A DNA stretch of 16,032 bases from an uncultured Elusimicrobium sp. (GCA_902761395.1 CACWKJ010000007.1:1-16032); one strand, 5' to 3'; numbered from the stretch's first letter, positions 1 to 7,011 are shown. The notes: generated by a model from the sequence alone, not told the origin. Made by a program: numbers and translations.

Positions 1-145
1 AACCGAAATGGTAATGCCAGGTGATAACGTAGAAATGGAAGTAGAATTGATAATGCCGGTAGCAATGGATGAACAATTGAGATTTGCAATCAGAGAAGGT
101 GGAAGAACAGTTGGATCAGGCGTTGTTACAAAGATCATTGAATAA
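1..145 (+). CDS. tuf: Elongation factor Tu, C-terminal end (partial)
   Basis: Only the last 47 codons are present, read from base 2 and ending in TAA at 143-145. The peptide contains MPVAMDEQLRFAIREGGRT and then VGSGVVTKIIE, the standard end of domain 3 (second beta-barrel) of bacterial EF-Tu. EF-Tu is the cytosolic GTPase that carries aminoacyl-tRNA to the ribosomal A site. It sits 21 bases before rpsJ, the usual str-to-S10 junction. The GTPase domain lies outside the window, so catalytic residues cannot be checked. Identification is secure despite truncation. Confidence 0.96.
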   Translation, partial: TEMVMPGDNVEMEVELIMPVAMDEQLRFAIREGGRTVGSGVVTKIIE

Positions 146-166
146 TTAAAATACAGGAAAAATAAT

Positions 167-499
167 ATGTCAAACGAAAAAGTAGCAGTAAACAAAACAG
201 ATAGAATAAGAATAAAACTTCGTTCTTACGATTGTAAAATGTTAGACGATTCTTTAAAGAAAATTGTAGAAACAGCAAGAAGAACAGGTGCAACAATAAC
301 CGGTCCTATGCTTTTGCCTACAAACATAAAGAAATATACGGTTAACAGATCAGTTCATACTGATAAGAAATCGAGAGAGCAGTTTGAAATGAGAGTTCAT
401 AAGAGATTGGTTGATATCTGTGAACCTTCAGGAAATACGGTGGAAGAATTGATGAAATTGGATCTTCCTGCCGGAGTAGATATTGAAATAAAAATGTAA
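167..499 (+). CDS. rpsJ: 30S ribosomal protein S10 (uS10, NusE)
   Basis: A 110-residue uS10 of the 30S head, which in many bacteria also acts as NusE in antitermination. The family core is clear: ITGP at residues 44-47, KKYTVNRS at 55-62, HTDKKSREQFE at 64-74 and the ending LDLPAGVDIEIKM. The family is usually near 102 residues; the extra length is about eight polar residues before RIRIKL. The ATG has AGGA at 155-158, 8 bases upstream, which supports this start. It is followed by an unusually long 103-base gap with inverted repeats before rplC. Confidence 0.97.
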   Translation: MSNEKVAVNKTDRIRIKLRSYDCKMLDDSLKKIVETARRTGATITGPMLLPTNIKKYTVNRSVHTDKKSREQFEMRVHKRLVDICEPSGNTVEELMKLDLPAGVDIEIKM

Positions 500-566
500 T
501 TTTGCGAAAGCAAAGTTGCGAGGTATAGAGGGATAAAAGTATGGAATTTTGTTTCCATACATCCTC
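498..566 (+). promoter_or_regulatory. Structured spacer before rplC (candidate RNA leader)
   Basis: Two inverted repeats fill this gap. The first pairs AATTTTGC (498-505) with GCAAAGTT (510-517), one G-U pair included, around a GAAA tetraloop closed by C-G, a very stable loop type. The second pairs GTATGGAA (539-546) with TTCCATAC (553-560). Beneath it GAGGGAT (528-534, one G bulged) can pair with ATCCTC (561-566). CGAGG at 519-523 could instead pair with CCTCG at 563-567, so two folds compete. There is no U-run after either stem, so they are not classic terminators. A regulatory or processing role is inference. Confidence 0.45.
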
Positions 567-602
567 GATACATTAAACTAAAATTTAAAGTAGAGAGAAA
601 AT

Positions 603-1274
603 ATGTTAAAGTCAATAATTGGTTCAAAAATAGGTATGACACAGGTTTTTGATGAAAAAGGCAAACTTGTGCCGGTAACAGTTATAGAAGCAGGACCATG
701 TGTAGTTACTGCTATTAAAACTGTTGAAAATGACGGTTATAATGCCGTTCAGTTAGGTTTCAAAGATGTTGCAGAAAAGAAACTTACAAAAGCTCAATTA
801 GGGCATTTAAAGAAAAATAATATAGCTCCTAAAAAAATCTTGAGAGAGTTCAGAACTGATGATGTTTCTGGATATACAGTAGGTCAAGAAATAAAAGCTG
901 ATATTTTTAAAGCAGGAGACTATGTTGATGTTAGCGGTATTTCAAAAGGTAAAGGTTTTGCCGGTGTTATAAAAAGACACAATTTTGGAATGCAACCGAG
1001 AACAAGAGGTCAATCTGATAGAATGAGAGCAAGAGGTTCATCAGGCGGACAAGGCCCTCAAAAATTGTTCAAAGGCATGAGAATGTCTGGACATATGGGT
1101 CAAGAATATGTTACAATACAAAAATTGCTTGTTGTAAATGTTGATGCAGAAAAGAACGTACTTCTCGTTAGAGGAGCAGTTCCTTCTGTTAAAACAGGTA
1201 CTCTTATTGTTAATAATACAATAAAGAAAGTTCCTGTTAAAGTAGAAGAAAAGAAAGCAGCAAAGAAAAAATAA
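603..1274 (+). CDS. rplC: 50S ribosomal protein L3 (uL3)
   Basis: A 223-residue uL3, an early assembly protein of the 50S subunit whose central loop reaches toward the peptidyl transferase centre. The start GSKIGMTQVFDE (residues 7-18), VDVSGISKGKGFAGVIKRHN (108-127) and the FKGMRMSGHMG block (156-166) are family hallmarks. The length is slightly above the common 205-215, owing to a Lys-rich tail ending KKAAKKK. In the loop (131-150) several normally conserved residues differ, including TRG where most bacteria have THG. The Shine-Dalgarno is weak (GAGAG, 593-597). rplD follows after 26 bases. Confidence 0.97.
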   Translation: MLKSIIGSKIGMTQVFDEKGKLVPVTVIEAGPCVVTAIKTVENDGYNAVQLGFKDVAEKKLTKAQLGHLKKNNIAPKKILREFRTDDVSGYTVGQEIKADIFKAGDYVDVSGISKGKGFAGVIKRHNFGMQPRTRGQSDRMRARGSSGGQGPQKLFKGMRMSGHMGQEYVTIQKLLVVNVDAEKNVLLVRGAVPSVKTGTLIVNNTIKKVPVKVEEKKAAKKK

Positions 1275-1300
1275 AAATTAGTAAATAGGACAAAAAGATA

Positions 1301-1921
1301 ATGGATACAATAGTTTATACCGTTGAAGGTAAAGAAAAAGGAAGATATGAACTTCCGGAATATTTTAATACAGAAGTTAAAACAGCTCTTCTTCATGAAA
1401 TTACAACAGGTTATCTTGCAAACTTGAGATCCGGAACACATGCTACCAAGACCAGAGGAGAAGTTTCTTTCTCAGGTGCAAAACCTTGGAAGCAGAAAGG
1501 TACAGGTAATGCAAGAGCAGGACAAAGAAATTCACCTCTTTGGAGAAAAGGTGGTATCGTATTTGGTCCTCAACCGAGAGATTATTATCAGAAGATGCCT
1601 AAACAAAAAAGAAAACTTGCATTAAGTATGGCATTTGCTAACTTAGCACAAGAAAACAATTTGGTTTTGGTTGATTTGATAAAATTTGAAGAAGCTAAAA
1701 CAAAGAATGTAGCAACATTCTTAAAGAATTTGAAAGTTGACGGAAAGAAAGTTATTATCGCACTTTCAAAGAAAGATGATGTTGTTAAAACAGCAGCAAA
1801 AAATATAAAAGATGTTGTTGTAGAACAAATTGCAAATTTGAATGCTTATCAAGTTATGTGGGCAGATAAAATCGTTACAACACCTGAAGCAATTGATAGC
1901 ATAAAAGAAAAGCAAGCATAA
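1301..1921 (+). CDS. rplD: 50S ribosomal protein L4 (uL4)
   Basis: A 206-residue uL4, the usual length. It binds 23S rRNA domain I and its extended loop lines the exit tunnel. That loop is recognisable at residues 52-93: RGEVSFSGAKPWKQKGTGNA followed by RAGQRNSPLWRKGG and FGPQPR. In E. coli L4 also represses its own operon by binding the S10 leader; whether that happens here is not visible, but the structured gaps nearby at 498-566 and 2212-2367 make it worth asking. The start has AGGA at 1287-1290. It precedes rplW by 11 bases. Confidence 0.97.
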   Translation: MDTIVYTVEGKEKGRYELPEYFNTEVKTALLHEITTGYLANLRSGTHATKTRGEVSFSGAKPWKQKGTGNARAGQRNSPLWRKGGIVFGPQPRDYYQKMPKQKRKLALSMAFANLAQENNLVLVDLIKFEEAKTKNVATFLKNLKVDGKKVIIALSKKDDVVKTAAKNIKDVVVEQIANLNAYQVMWADKIVTTPEAIDSIKEKQA

Positions 1922-1932
1922 GAGAGAGTAAA

Positions 1933-2217
1933 ATGGATATAAGAAACATTATTAAGAAACCTCTTGTAACAGAAAAAGCAGCTGTTGCAAAAGAAAAAGA
2001 AGGAAAATATACTTTCGTAGTTGATAAAGATGCTAACAAATATCAAATCAAACAAGCAGTAGAAGAAATGTTTGGTGTAAATGTAGTTAGTGTTCATACC
2101 GCAATTTTTAACGGTAAAACAAAAAGAATGGGTATGCACGAAGGTACAAAAAGTGACTGGAAAAAAGCTATAGTAAAGCTTAAAGAAGGTCAGGAAATAA
2201 CAATAGAAGAAGCTTAA
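1933..2217 (+). CDS. rplW: 50S ribosomal protein L23 (uL23)
   Basis: A 94-residue uL23, which sits at the tunnel exit and docks trigger factor and SRP. The start IIKKPLVTEKAAV, the YTFVVDKDANKYQIKQAVE block and VVSVHTAIFNGKTKRMG are characteristic. The length fits the short bacterial form. The start ATG lies 8 bases after the rplD stop region, with a weak GAGAG site. The stop codon TAA lies inside a short inverted repeat (2212-2228), and a 150-base gap follows, the longest between neighbouring genes of the operon. Confidence 0.96.
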   Translation: MDIRNIIKKPLVTEKAAVAKEKEGKYTFVVDKDANKYQIKQAVEEMFGVNVVSVHTAIFNGKTKRMGMHEGTKSDWKKAIVKLKEGQEITIEEA

Positions 2218-2367
2218 TTTAGTTAAGCAAAAAAAATATGGGTCATCTCTTAGAAGTTATATTGTAAAAGATAGAAGTCTAAGCAGGTAATAAAGAGAGA
2301 GCTAATTCAGATAAGAATGAACATTCGGTATTGAATAGCTTTTCCGCCCGAAAAAAAGGAAAAAAAG
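2212..2367 (+). promoter_or_regulatory. 150-base structured leader before rplB
   Basis: Four pairings are visible. (1) GCTTAA 2212-2217 with TTAAGC 2223-2228. (2) CTTAGA 2249-2254 with TCTAAG 2278-2283. (3) A long imperfect hairpin: AGCTAATTCA (2300-2309, one A bulged) with TGAATAGCT (2332-2340), enclosing ATA/TAT and GAAT (2315-2318)/ATTC (2323-2326) around a GAAC loop. (4) TTTTCC (2340-2345) can pair with GGAAAA (2358-2363), which covers the rplB Shine-Dalgarno AAGGA (2356-2360). I find no convincing promoter. In an operon with otherwise short gaps this looks like an autoregulatory mRNA site or a processing site; the function is inferred. Confidence 0.5.
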
Positions 2368-3198
2368 ATGGCAATCAAAACGTTTAAGCCGTACACTCCC
2401 GTAAGAAGATTCATTACGGTAGAAGATTTTTCAGAAATCACAACAAAGAAACCTGAAAAGTCTTTGATTGTTCCCGCAAAGAAAACCGGCGGCAGAAATA
2501 ATACCGGTCAAGTAATGGTAAGATTTAGAGGCGGTGAACACAAAAGATACTACAGAATTATTGATTTTAAAAGAGATAAAATCAATATGCCTGCAAAAGT
2601 TCTTTCTATTGAATACGATCCTAACAGATCGAGCAGAATTGCTTTGGTTCAATATGAAGACGGAGAAAAAAGATACATAATACAACCTAAAGGTTTAAAG
2701 GTTGGGGATGTTGTAATGTCCGGTCCGAATGCCGAGATAAAAGAAGGTAATGCACTTCCTCTTTCCGCTATGCCTGTAGGTACGTTTATCCATAATTTGG
2801 AATTAGTTCCGGGTAAAGGAGCACAGTTGGTAAGAACTGCTGGTTCTTCTGCGCAGTTACTCGCAAAAGAAGACGAATATGCTCACGTAAGAATGCCTTC
2901 CGGAGAAATAAGACTAGTTCTAGTTAGGTGTTATGCAACAGTGGGACAAGTTGGAAATGTTGAACATGAAAACATGTCAATAGGTTCAGCTGGAAGACAT
3001 CGCCACTTCGGTAAGAAACCTCATGTGCGCGGTACCGCCATGAACTCAGTTGACCATCCGCACGGTGGTGGTAGAGGTAGATCAAAAGGCAACAATCAAC
3101 CTCGTAGTCCATGGAATCAACCAGCAAAGGGTTTCAAAACAAGACCAAGAAAAGTTTGGGATTGGATGATTGTAAGTCACAGAAACAAAGCTAAGTAA
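2368..3198 (+). CDS. rplB: 50S ribosomal protein L2 (uL2)
   Basis: A 276-residue uL2, normal length. It binds 23S rRNA near the peptidyl transferase centre and is needed for subunit joining and catalysis. Visible hallmarks are the start AIKTFKPYTPVRR, RNNTGQVMVRFRGGEHKR (43-60), GRHRHFGKKPHVRGTAMN (209-226) and VDHPHGGGRGRSKG (228-241). His230 corresponds to the conserved E. coli His229. The C-terminus has the usual basic PAKGFKTR tail. The start is set by AAGGA at 2356-2360, seven bases upstream. Access to that site may be controlled by the structured gap before the gene. Confidence 0.98.
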   Translation: MAIKTFKPYTPVRRFITVEDFSEITTKKPEKSLIVPAKKTGGRNNTGQVMVRFRGGEHKRYYRIIDFKRDKINMPAKVLSIEYDPNRSSRIALVQYEDGEKRYIIQPKGLKVGDVVMSGPNAEIKEGNALPLSAMPVGTFIHNLELVPGKGAQLVRTAGSSAQLLAKEDEYAHVRMPSGEIRLVLVRCYATVGQVGNVEHENMSIGSAGRHRHFGKKPHVRGTAMNSVDHPHGGGRGRSKGNNQPRSPWNQPAKGFKTRPRKVWDWMIVSHRNKAK

Positions 3199-3221
3199 TT
3201 TTAGCAACAGGAGTTTAACAG

Positions 3222-3506
3222 ATGAGTAGGTCAATTAAAAAAGGACCTTATGTAGATGCGAAACTTTTAAAGAAAATGCAAAAGTTAAATGAGTCCGGCG
3301 AGAAAAAGATTATAAAAACTTGGGCAAGAGCATCGGTTATTACACCGGATTTTGTAGGACATACATTAGCTATACATAACGGTAAAAAATTTCTTCCGGT
3401 ATTTATATCGGAACAAATGGTTGGACACAAGCTTGGTGAATTCGCACCTACCAGAATTTTTAAAGGTCACGGTGGAATGACAAAGCAAGAAACATCATTA
3501 ACATAA
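3222..3506 (+). CDS. rpsS: 30S ribosomal protein S19 (uS19)
   Basis: A 94-residue uS19 of the 30S head, which contacts S13 and the tRNA region. The start MSRSIKKGPYVDAKLLKK, the block TWARASVITPDFVGHTLAIH and the ending HKLGEFAPTRIFKGHGG are diagnostic. The length is typical of the family (about 92). The start is supported by CAGGAG at 3208-3213, 8 bases upstream. It keeps the conserved place between rplB and rplV. Confidence 0.97.
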   Translation: MSRSIKKGPYVDAKLLKKMQKLNESGEKKIIKTWARASVITPDFVGHTLAIHNGKKFLPVFISEQMVGHKLGEFAPTRIFKGHGGMTKQETSLT

Positions 3507-3558
3507 TGATGAAAGTTGAAAAATAGAGACGAATAAAAAAAGGCAAAGGACGAAAAAG

Positions 3559-4050
3559 ATGGAAGCAAGAGCAATAGCAAGATTTGTAAGATATGCTCCT
3601 AGAAAAGTTAATCAAGTTTTGACTGTTATAAGAAATCAAAGAGTTGATAAAGCATTTGAAATTCTTTCTTTCTTACCTAAAAATGCAACTGAACTTGTAG
3701 AAAAAGTTTTGAAAAGTGCAGTAGCAAATGCAGGCAAACTTAAAGACCTTTCTAGCATCAAGATTAAAGAAGCTTGGGTAGGTCAAGGTCCTACATTGAA
3801 AAGAATGAGACCGGGTCCTATGGGCAGAGGTTTAGGTTACAAGAGAAAAACATCTCACTTAACAATAATTGTTACAGATGAAGGTGTTGTTCCGGCAAAA
3901 AGAAAGAAAAAAGCAGCAGCAGTTAAAGCTCCTGTAGCTCCTGCAGAAGTAGCAGCAACAGAAGAAAAAGCTCCTGCAAAAAAGACAAGAAAAACAGCTG
4001 TTAAAAAGACAGCAAAAAAAGCAGAAAAAAAAGAAACTGCTGAAAAATAG
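3559..4050 (+). CDS. rplV: 50S ribosomal protein L22 (uL22) with basic C-terminal extension
   Basis: The first 112 residues are a complete uL22: an RFVRYAPRKVNQVL start, the hairpin loop around KRMRPGPMGRGLGYKRKTSH (81-100) that lines the exit tunnel, and the LTIIVTDE ending. Residues 113-163 form an extra tail made almost only of Lys, Ala, Pro, Thr and Glu, without apparent fold. Family members are usually near 110 residues, so the tail adds about 50. It is in frame and ends in TAG, followed by the rpsC ribosome binding site, so it is not a frameshift artefact. AAAGGA at 3545-3550 sets the start. Confidence 0.96.
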   Translation: MEARAIARFVRYAPRKVNQVLTVIRNQRVDKAFEILSFLPKNATELVEKVLKSAVANAGKLKDLSSIKIKEAWVGQGPTLKRMRPGPMGRGLGYKRKTSHLTIIVTDEGVVPAKRKKKAAAVKAPVAPAEVAATEEKAPAKKTRKTAVKKTAKKAEKKETAEK

Positions 4051-4075
4051 AAAATTTAGTAAAAGGTAAGGAAAT

Positions 4076-4789
4076 ATGGGTCATAAAATTCATCCTAAGA
4101 GCGTTAGAGTCGGTTACATTAAGGATTGGGATTCTAAATGGTTTAACCTAAAAGAAATGCCTGACTTTATAGAAGAAGATTTTAGAATAAGAGCTTATTT
4201 GAAAGAAAAATTGAAAATGGCTTCAGTTTCAAAAATCGGACTTGAAAGAGCAGGAAAATATATTAGAGTAAACATCTATACTTCAAGACCCGGTATCGTT
4301 ATCGGTAAAGGCGGTCAGGGTATAGAAAACATTAGAATGGAAGTTGAGCAAATGACAGGAAGAAAAGCTTTCGTTAATGTTATGGAAATTAAGAGAGCTG
4401 AAATCGATGCTCAGCTTGCCGCTGATGGTATTGCTTATCAATTGGAAAAACAAGTTGCTTTCAGAAGAGCAATGAAAAAAGTTATTGAAAAAGCAATGGC
4501 AGCAGGTGCTCAAGGTATAAAAGTTATGTGTTCTGGAAGATTAGGCGGAGCCGAAATCGCAAGAACAGAATGGTTGAAAGAAGGAAGAGTTCCTCTTCAA
4601 ACATTCAGAGCAGAAATTGATTACGGTTTTTCCGAAGCAAACACAACAATGGGAAAAATCGGAATAAAAGTTTGGATATTCAAAAAAGAACATTTCCAAA
4701 AGACAGCAAAAGAACTTTTGGAAGAAGCTAAACTTGTTGAAAATGTTGAAGAAGTAGGTGCTTCACAAGTTGGCCAAGATAATAAGTAA
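4076..4789 (+). CDS. rpsC: 30S ribosomal protein S3 (uS3)
   Basis: A 237-residue uS3 in the normal bacterial size range. It lies at the mRNA entry site of the 30S subunit and contributes to its helicase activity. The start MGHKIHPKSVRVGYIKDWDS, a KH domain with the GXXG loop in IVIGKGGQGIENI (74-86), and the C-terminal block GRLGGAEIARTEW plus GRVPLQTFRAEIDYG are all present. It ends in a charged tail. GGAAGGA directly after its TAA is the ribosome binding site of rplP. Confidence 0.97.
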   Translation: MGHKIHPKSVRVGYIKDWDSKWFNLKEMPDFIEEDFRIRAYLKEKLKMASVSKIGLERAGKYIRVNIYTSRPGIVIGKGGQGIENIRMEVEQMTGRKAFVNVMEIKRAEIDAQLAADGIAYQLEKQVAFRRAMKKVIEKAMAAGAQGIKVMCSGRLGGAEIARTEWLKEGRVPLQTFRAEIDYGFSEANTTMGKIGIKVWIFKKEHFQKTAKELLEEAKLVENVEEVGASQVGQDNK

Positions 4790-4804
4790 GGAAGGACAAA
4801 ATAT

Positions 4805-5218
4805 ATGTTGATGCCAAAGAGAGTAAAATACAGAAAGACTCAAAGAGGAAGAATGAAAGGGTATGCAAAAGGCGGAACAACTCTTTCTTTTGGTACTTTC
4901 GGACTTCAAGCTCTTGAGCCGGTTTGGTTAAACAGTAACCAAATCGAAGCAGCTCGTATAGCTTTGACAAAATACACAAAAAAAGGCGGAAAAATCTGGA
5001 TAAGAGTATTCCCGGATAAAGCTATTACGAAGAAACCTGCAGAAACCAGAATGGGTAAAGGAAAAGGAGATCCAGCATTTTGGGTAGCCGTAGTTAGACC
5101 CGGCAGAGTAATGTTTGAAATGGAAGGTATTCCTGAAGCAGACGCAAGAGCAGCATTGAAACTTGCTTCAGATAAACTTCCGATACATTGCAAAATTTTA
5201 GTAAGACAAGAAATATAA
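4805..5218 (+). CDS. rplP: 50S ribosomal protein L16 (uL16)
   Basis: A 137-residue uL16, standard length. It is a late-assembling 50S protein near the A-site tRNA elbow. The MLMPKRVKYRKTQRGR start, GLQALEPVWLNSNQIEAARI (residues 38-57), the KKPAETRMGKGKGDPAFWVA loop and the PGRVMFE segment are hallmarks. The conserved Arg of the ETRMGKGKG loop is present; in E. coli the equivalent Arg is hydroxylated. GGAAGGA at 4790-4796, eight bases upstream, supports the first ATG rather than the second at 4811. Confidence 0.97.
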   Translation: MLMPKRVKYRKTQRGRMKGYAKGGTTLSFGTFGLQALEPVWLNSNQIEAARIALTKYTKKGGKIWIRVFPDKAITKKPAETRMGKGKGDPAFWVAVVRPGRVMFEMEGIPEADARAALKLASDKLPIHCKILVRQEI

Positions 5219-5233
5219 TAACGGAAGAGAAAG

Positions 5234-5437
5234 ATGAAACAGAAAAATTGGCAAGAAATAAAAAGTATGTCATCGGTTGAATTGAATGCTAAACTTGTTG
5301 AATTAGAAGATAAATACTACAAGTTAAAGTTTAGAAACTCAACGGCACCGGTAAAAAATCCTCTCGAAATAAGAGAGATGAGAAGAACAATAGCAAGAAT
5401 AAAAACTCTTCTTGCTGAGCAAAAAAAGGGAAACTAA
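5234..5437 (+). CDS. rpmC: 50S ribosomal protein L29 (uL29)
   Basis: A 67-residue uL29, a small two-helix protein at the tunnel exit beside L23. The pattern EIKSMSSVELNAKLVELEDK followed by LKFRNSTAPVKNPLEIREMR and RTIARIKTLL is diagnostic, and the predicted fold is all helical. It sits in its conserved slot between rplP and rpsQ. GGAAGAG at 5223-5229 is the likely ribosome binding site. Confidence 0.95.
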   Translation: MKQKNWQEIKSMSSVELNAKLVELEDKYYKLKFRNSTAPVKNPLEIREMRRTIARIKTLLAEQKKGN

Positions 5438-5456
5438 TTCCCAATAGGAAGGAACA

Positions 5457-5711
5457 ATGGAAGCTAGAGGAAAAAGAAAAGTAATGCAAGGAATAGTAGT
5501 TAGCGACAAGTCTTCTAAAACAAGAGTTGTAGCTGTTGAAAGAACAATTAAACATCCATTGTATGGCAGAATAATAAGAGTAAAATCTAAATTTTCTGTT
5601 CATGACGAAAAAAATGAGTCTAAAATGGGTGATTTAGTTTCTATAATGGAATCAAGACCTATGTCAAAAACCAAAAGATGGATTTTGACGGCAGTTGTAA
5701 ACAAAGCATAA
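5457..5711 (+). CDS. rpsQ: 30S ribosomal protein S17 (uS17)
   Basis: An 84-residue uS17, a primary 16S rRNA binding protein with an OB fold. MQGIVVSDKSSKTRVVAVER, the HPLYGRIIRVKSKFSVHDE block and the SKTKRW ending match the family at its normal length. AGGAAGG at 5446-5452 lies upstream of the ATG at a suitable distance. The TAA stop is followed at once by the AGGA that serves rplN. Confidence 0.96.
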   Translation: MEARGKRKVMQGIVVSDKSSKTRVVAVERTIKHPLYGRIIRVKSKFSVHDEKNESKMGDLVSIMESRPMSKTKRWILTAVVNKA

Positions 5712-5722
5712 GGAAAAAGACA

Positions 5723-6091
5723 ATGATTCAAGAAAGAACAATTTTAAATGTAGCAGATAATTCAGGAGCAAAAAAAGTAAGATGCTTCAGAGTTATGAAA
5801 GGTTTGAAAAGAAGATATGCCGGTCTCGGTGATGTTGTAATGGCTTCTGTTCAAGATGCTATACCTCACGGCAACATTAAAAAAGGTGATGTTGTTAAGG
5901 TTGTTATCGTTAGAACAGCAAAAGAATATCGCAGAGAAGACGGAACATATATCAGATTTGATGATAATGCAGCAGTAATCATCAACGACGAAGGGGAACC
6001 AAAAGGTACTCGTATATTTGGCCCTATAGCAAGAGAGTTGAGAGAAGCAAATTATCTTAAGATTATTTCTCTTGCACCGGAAGTAATATAA
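5723..6091 (+). CDS. rplN: 50S ribosomal protein L14 (uL14)
   Basis: The frame is open from an ATG at 5678, but that lies inside rpsQ. I place the start at the ATG at 5723 because it gives the canonical MIQERTILNVADNSGAKK beginning, exactly 122 residues, and has AGGA at 5711-5714, 8 bases upstream. The uL14 signature RFDDNAAVIINDEGEPKGTR and the FGPIARELRE ending are present. L14 lies at the subunit interface, contacts S12 and h14, and in many bacteria binds the silencing factor RsfS. Confidence 0.97.
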   Translation: MIQERTILNVADNSGAKKVRCFRVMKGLKRRYAGLGDVVMASVQDAIPHGNIKKGDVVKVVIVRTAKEYRREDGTYIRFDDNAAVIINDEGEPKGTRIFGPIARELREANYLKIISLAPEVI

Positions 6092-6113
6092 TTAAGTTTA
6101 ACGGGATAGAAAT

Positions 6114-6425
6114 ATGCTTAACATTAAGAAAAAAGATAAAGTTGTAGTTTTAGCAGGAAAAGACAAAGGTAAAGAGGGCGAAGTTTTAAAGGTTTATGAT
6201 GAAACCAATAAAGTTGTCGTTTCTAAGGTTAACTTTGTTAAAAGACATACAAAACCTACACAGAGAGACCCGGGTGGTATAAAAGAAAAAGAATCACCTA
6301 TTTCAATCTCAAATGTTATGTTGGTATGTCCGAAATGTAATAAACCTAACAGACCTAAATTTGACAAATTGTCAGACGGAAAGAAAGTTAGAGTTTGCAG
6401 AAAATGCGGAGAAATTATAGTTTAG
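6114..6425 (+). CDS. rplX: 50S ribosomal protein L24 (uL24) with Cys4 motif
   Basis: A 103-residue uL24, one of the two 23S assembly initiators. The KOW motif is near the N-terminus (KDKVVVLAGKDKGKEGEVLK). Near the C-terminus lies CPKC (72-75) and CRKC (95-98), a C-X2-C, X19, C-X2-C arrangement suited to one zinc ion. E. coli L24 lacks these cysteines, while a number of other bacteria keep them. It begins after GGGA at 6103-6106 and ends in TAG. Confidence 0.96.
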   Translation: MLNIKKKDKVVVLAGKDKGKEGEVLKVYDETNKVVVSKVNFVKRHTKPTQRDPGGIKEKESPISISNVMLVCPKCNKPNRPKFDKLSDGKKVRVCRKCGEIIV

Positions 6426-6443
6426 TTATAAGGGAAGATAAAT

Positions 6444-6998
6444 ATGAATCAAGTTCCTAGATTAAAAGAATTGTATGTAAAAAATGTAATACCGGCCTTG
6501 GAAAAAGAGTTCGGTTTTAAGAATGCAAACGAAGTTCCGAAAGTTTCAAAAGTTGTTATAAACATCGGACTTTCAGAAGCAAAAGAAAATGTTAAAGTTT
6601 TGGAAACAGCAAGTGCGGAACTTGCAGCTATAACCGGTCAAAAACCTGTTACCTGCAGAGCAAAAGCATCAGTTTCCAACTTTAAAATCAGAGAAGGTAT
6701 GCCGATAGGTGTTAAAGTTACTTTAAGAGGAGCAATGATGTTTGAGTTCTTAGACAGACTCATGAACATTGCAATGCCGAGAATCAGAGATTTTAGAGGT
6801 GTAGAACCTAATAAATTCGACGGTAGAGGAAACTTTAATATCGGTCTTACGGAACAGTATATATTCCCCGAAATCAACGTTGAAAAATCCGATAAACCCA
6901 GAGGAATGAATATAACAATCGTAACGACGGCAAAGAAAGACGAACATGCAAAGGCATTATTGGAATTTTTAGGTATGCCTTTCAAGAAAAGAAAATAG
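6444..6998 (+). CDS. rplE: 50S ribosomal protein L5 (uL5)
   Basis: A 184-residue uL5 that binds 5S rRNA and contacts the P-site tRNA. The MNQVPRLKELYVKNVIPAL start, VSKVVINIGLSEAKEN, the ITGQKPVTCRAKASVSNFKI segment and GMNITIVTTAKKDEHAKALL are clear family blocks. Its length is close to the common 179. A 60-base gap with a perfect 7-bp inverted repeat separates it from rpsN. Confidence 0.97.
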   Translation: MNQVPRLKELYVKNVIPALEKEFGFKNANEVPKVSKVVINIGLSEAKENVKVLETASAELAAITGQKPVTCRAKASVSNFKIREGMPIGVKVTLRGAMMFEFLDRLMNIAMPRIRDFRGVEPNKFDGRGNFNIGLTEQYIFPEINVEKSDKPRGMNITIVTTAKKDEHAKALLEFLGMPFKKRK

Positions 6999-7011
6999 TA
7001 GTTATTGACGG

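Noticed and set aside
498..517. Stem with GAAA loop after rpsJ as an intrinsic terminator
   Set aside because: No T-run follows the stem and essential genes continue downstream without a promoter.
1100..1441. Antisense reading frames over rplC/rplD, and similar ones over most genes
   Set aside because: They are Phe/Ser/Leu-rich shadows of AAA/GAA-rich coding strands, lack ribosome binding sites and match no family I know.
1440..1625. Second + strand frame inside rplD (also 9253-9462 inside rplO)
   Set aside because: Both sit wholly within strongly conserved genes in another frame, with no separate ribosome binding site or recognisable product.
2238..2267. Nine-codon frame (ATG to TAA) in the rplW-rplB gap as a leader peptide
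   Set aside because: There is no Shine-Dalgarno site before it and its codons show no attenuation pattern; a frame this short is expected by chance.
5678..5722. Longer L14 starting at an ATG inside rpsQ
   Set aside because: The added residues come from the rpsQ sequence in another frame and the ATG at 5723 has its own AGGA site and gives the canonical 122-residue protein.
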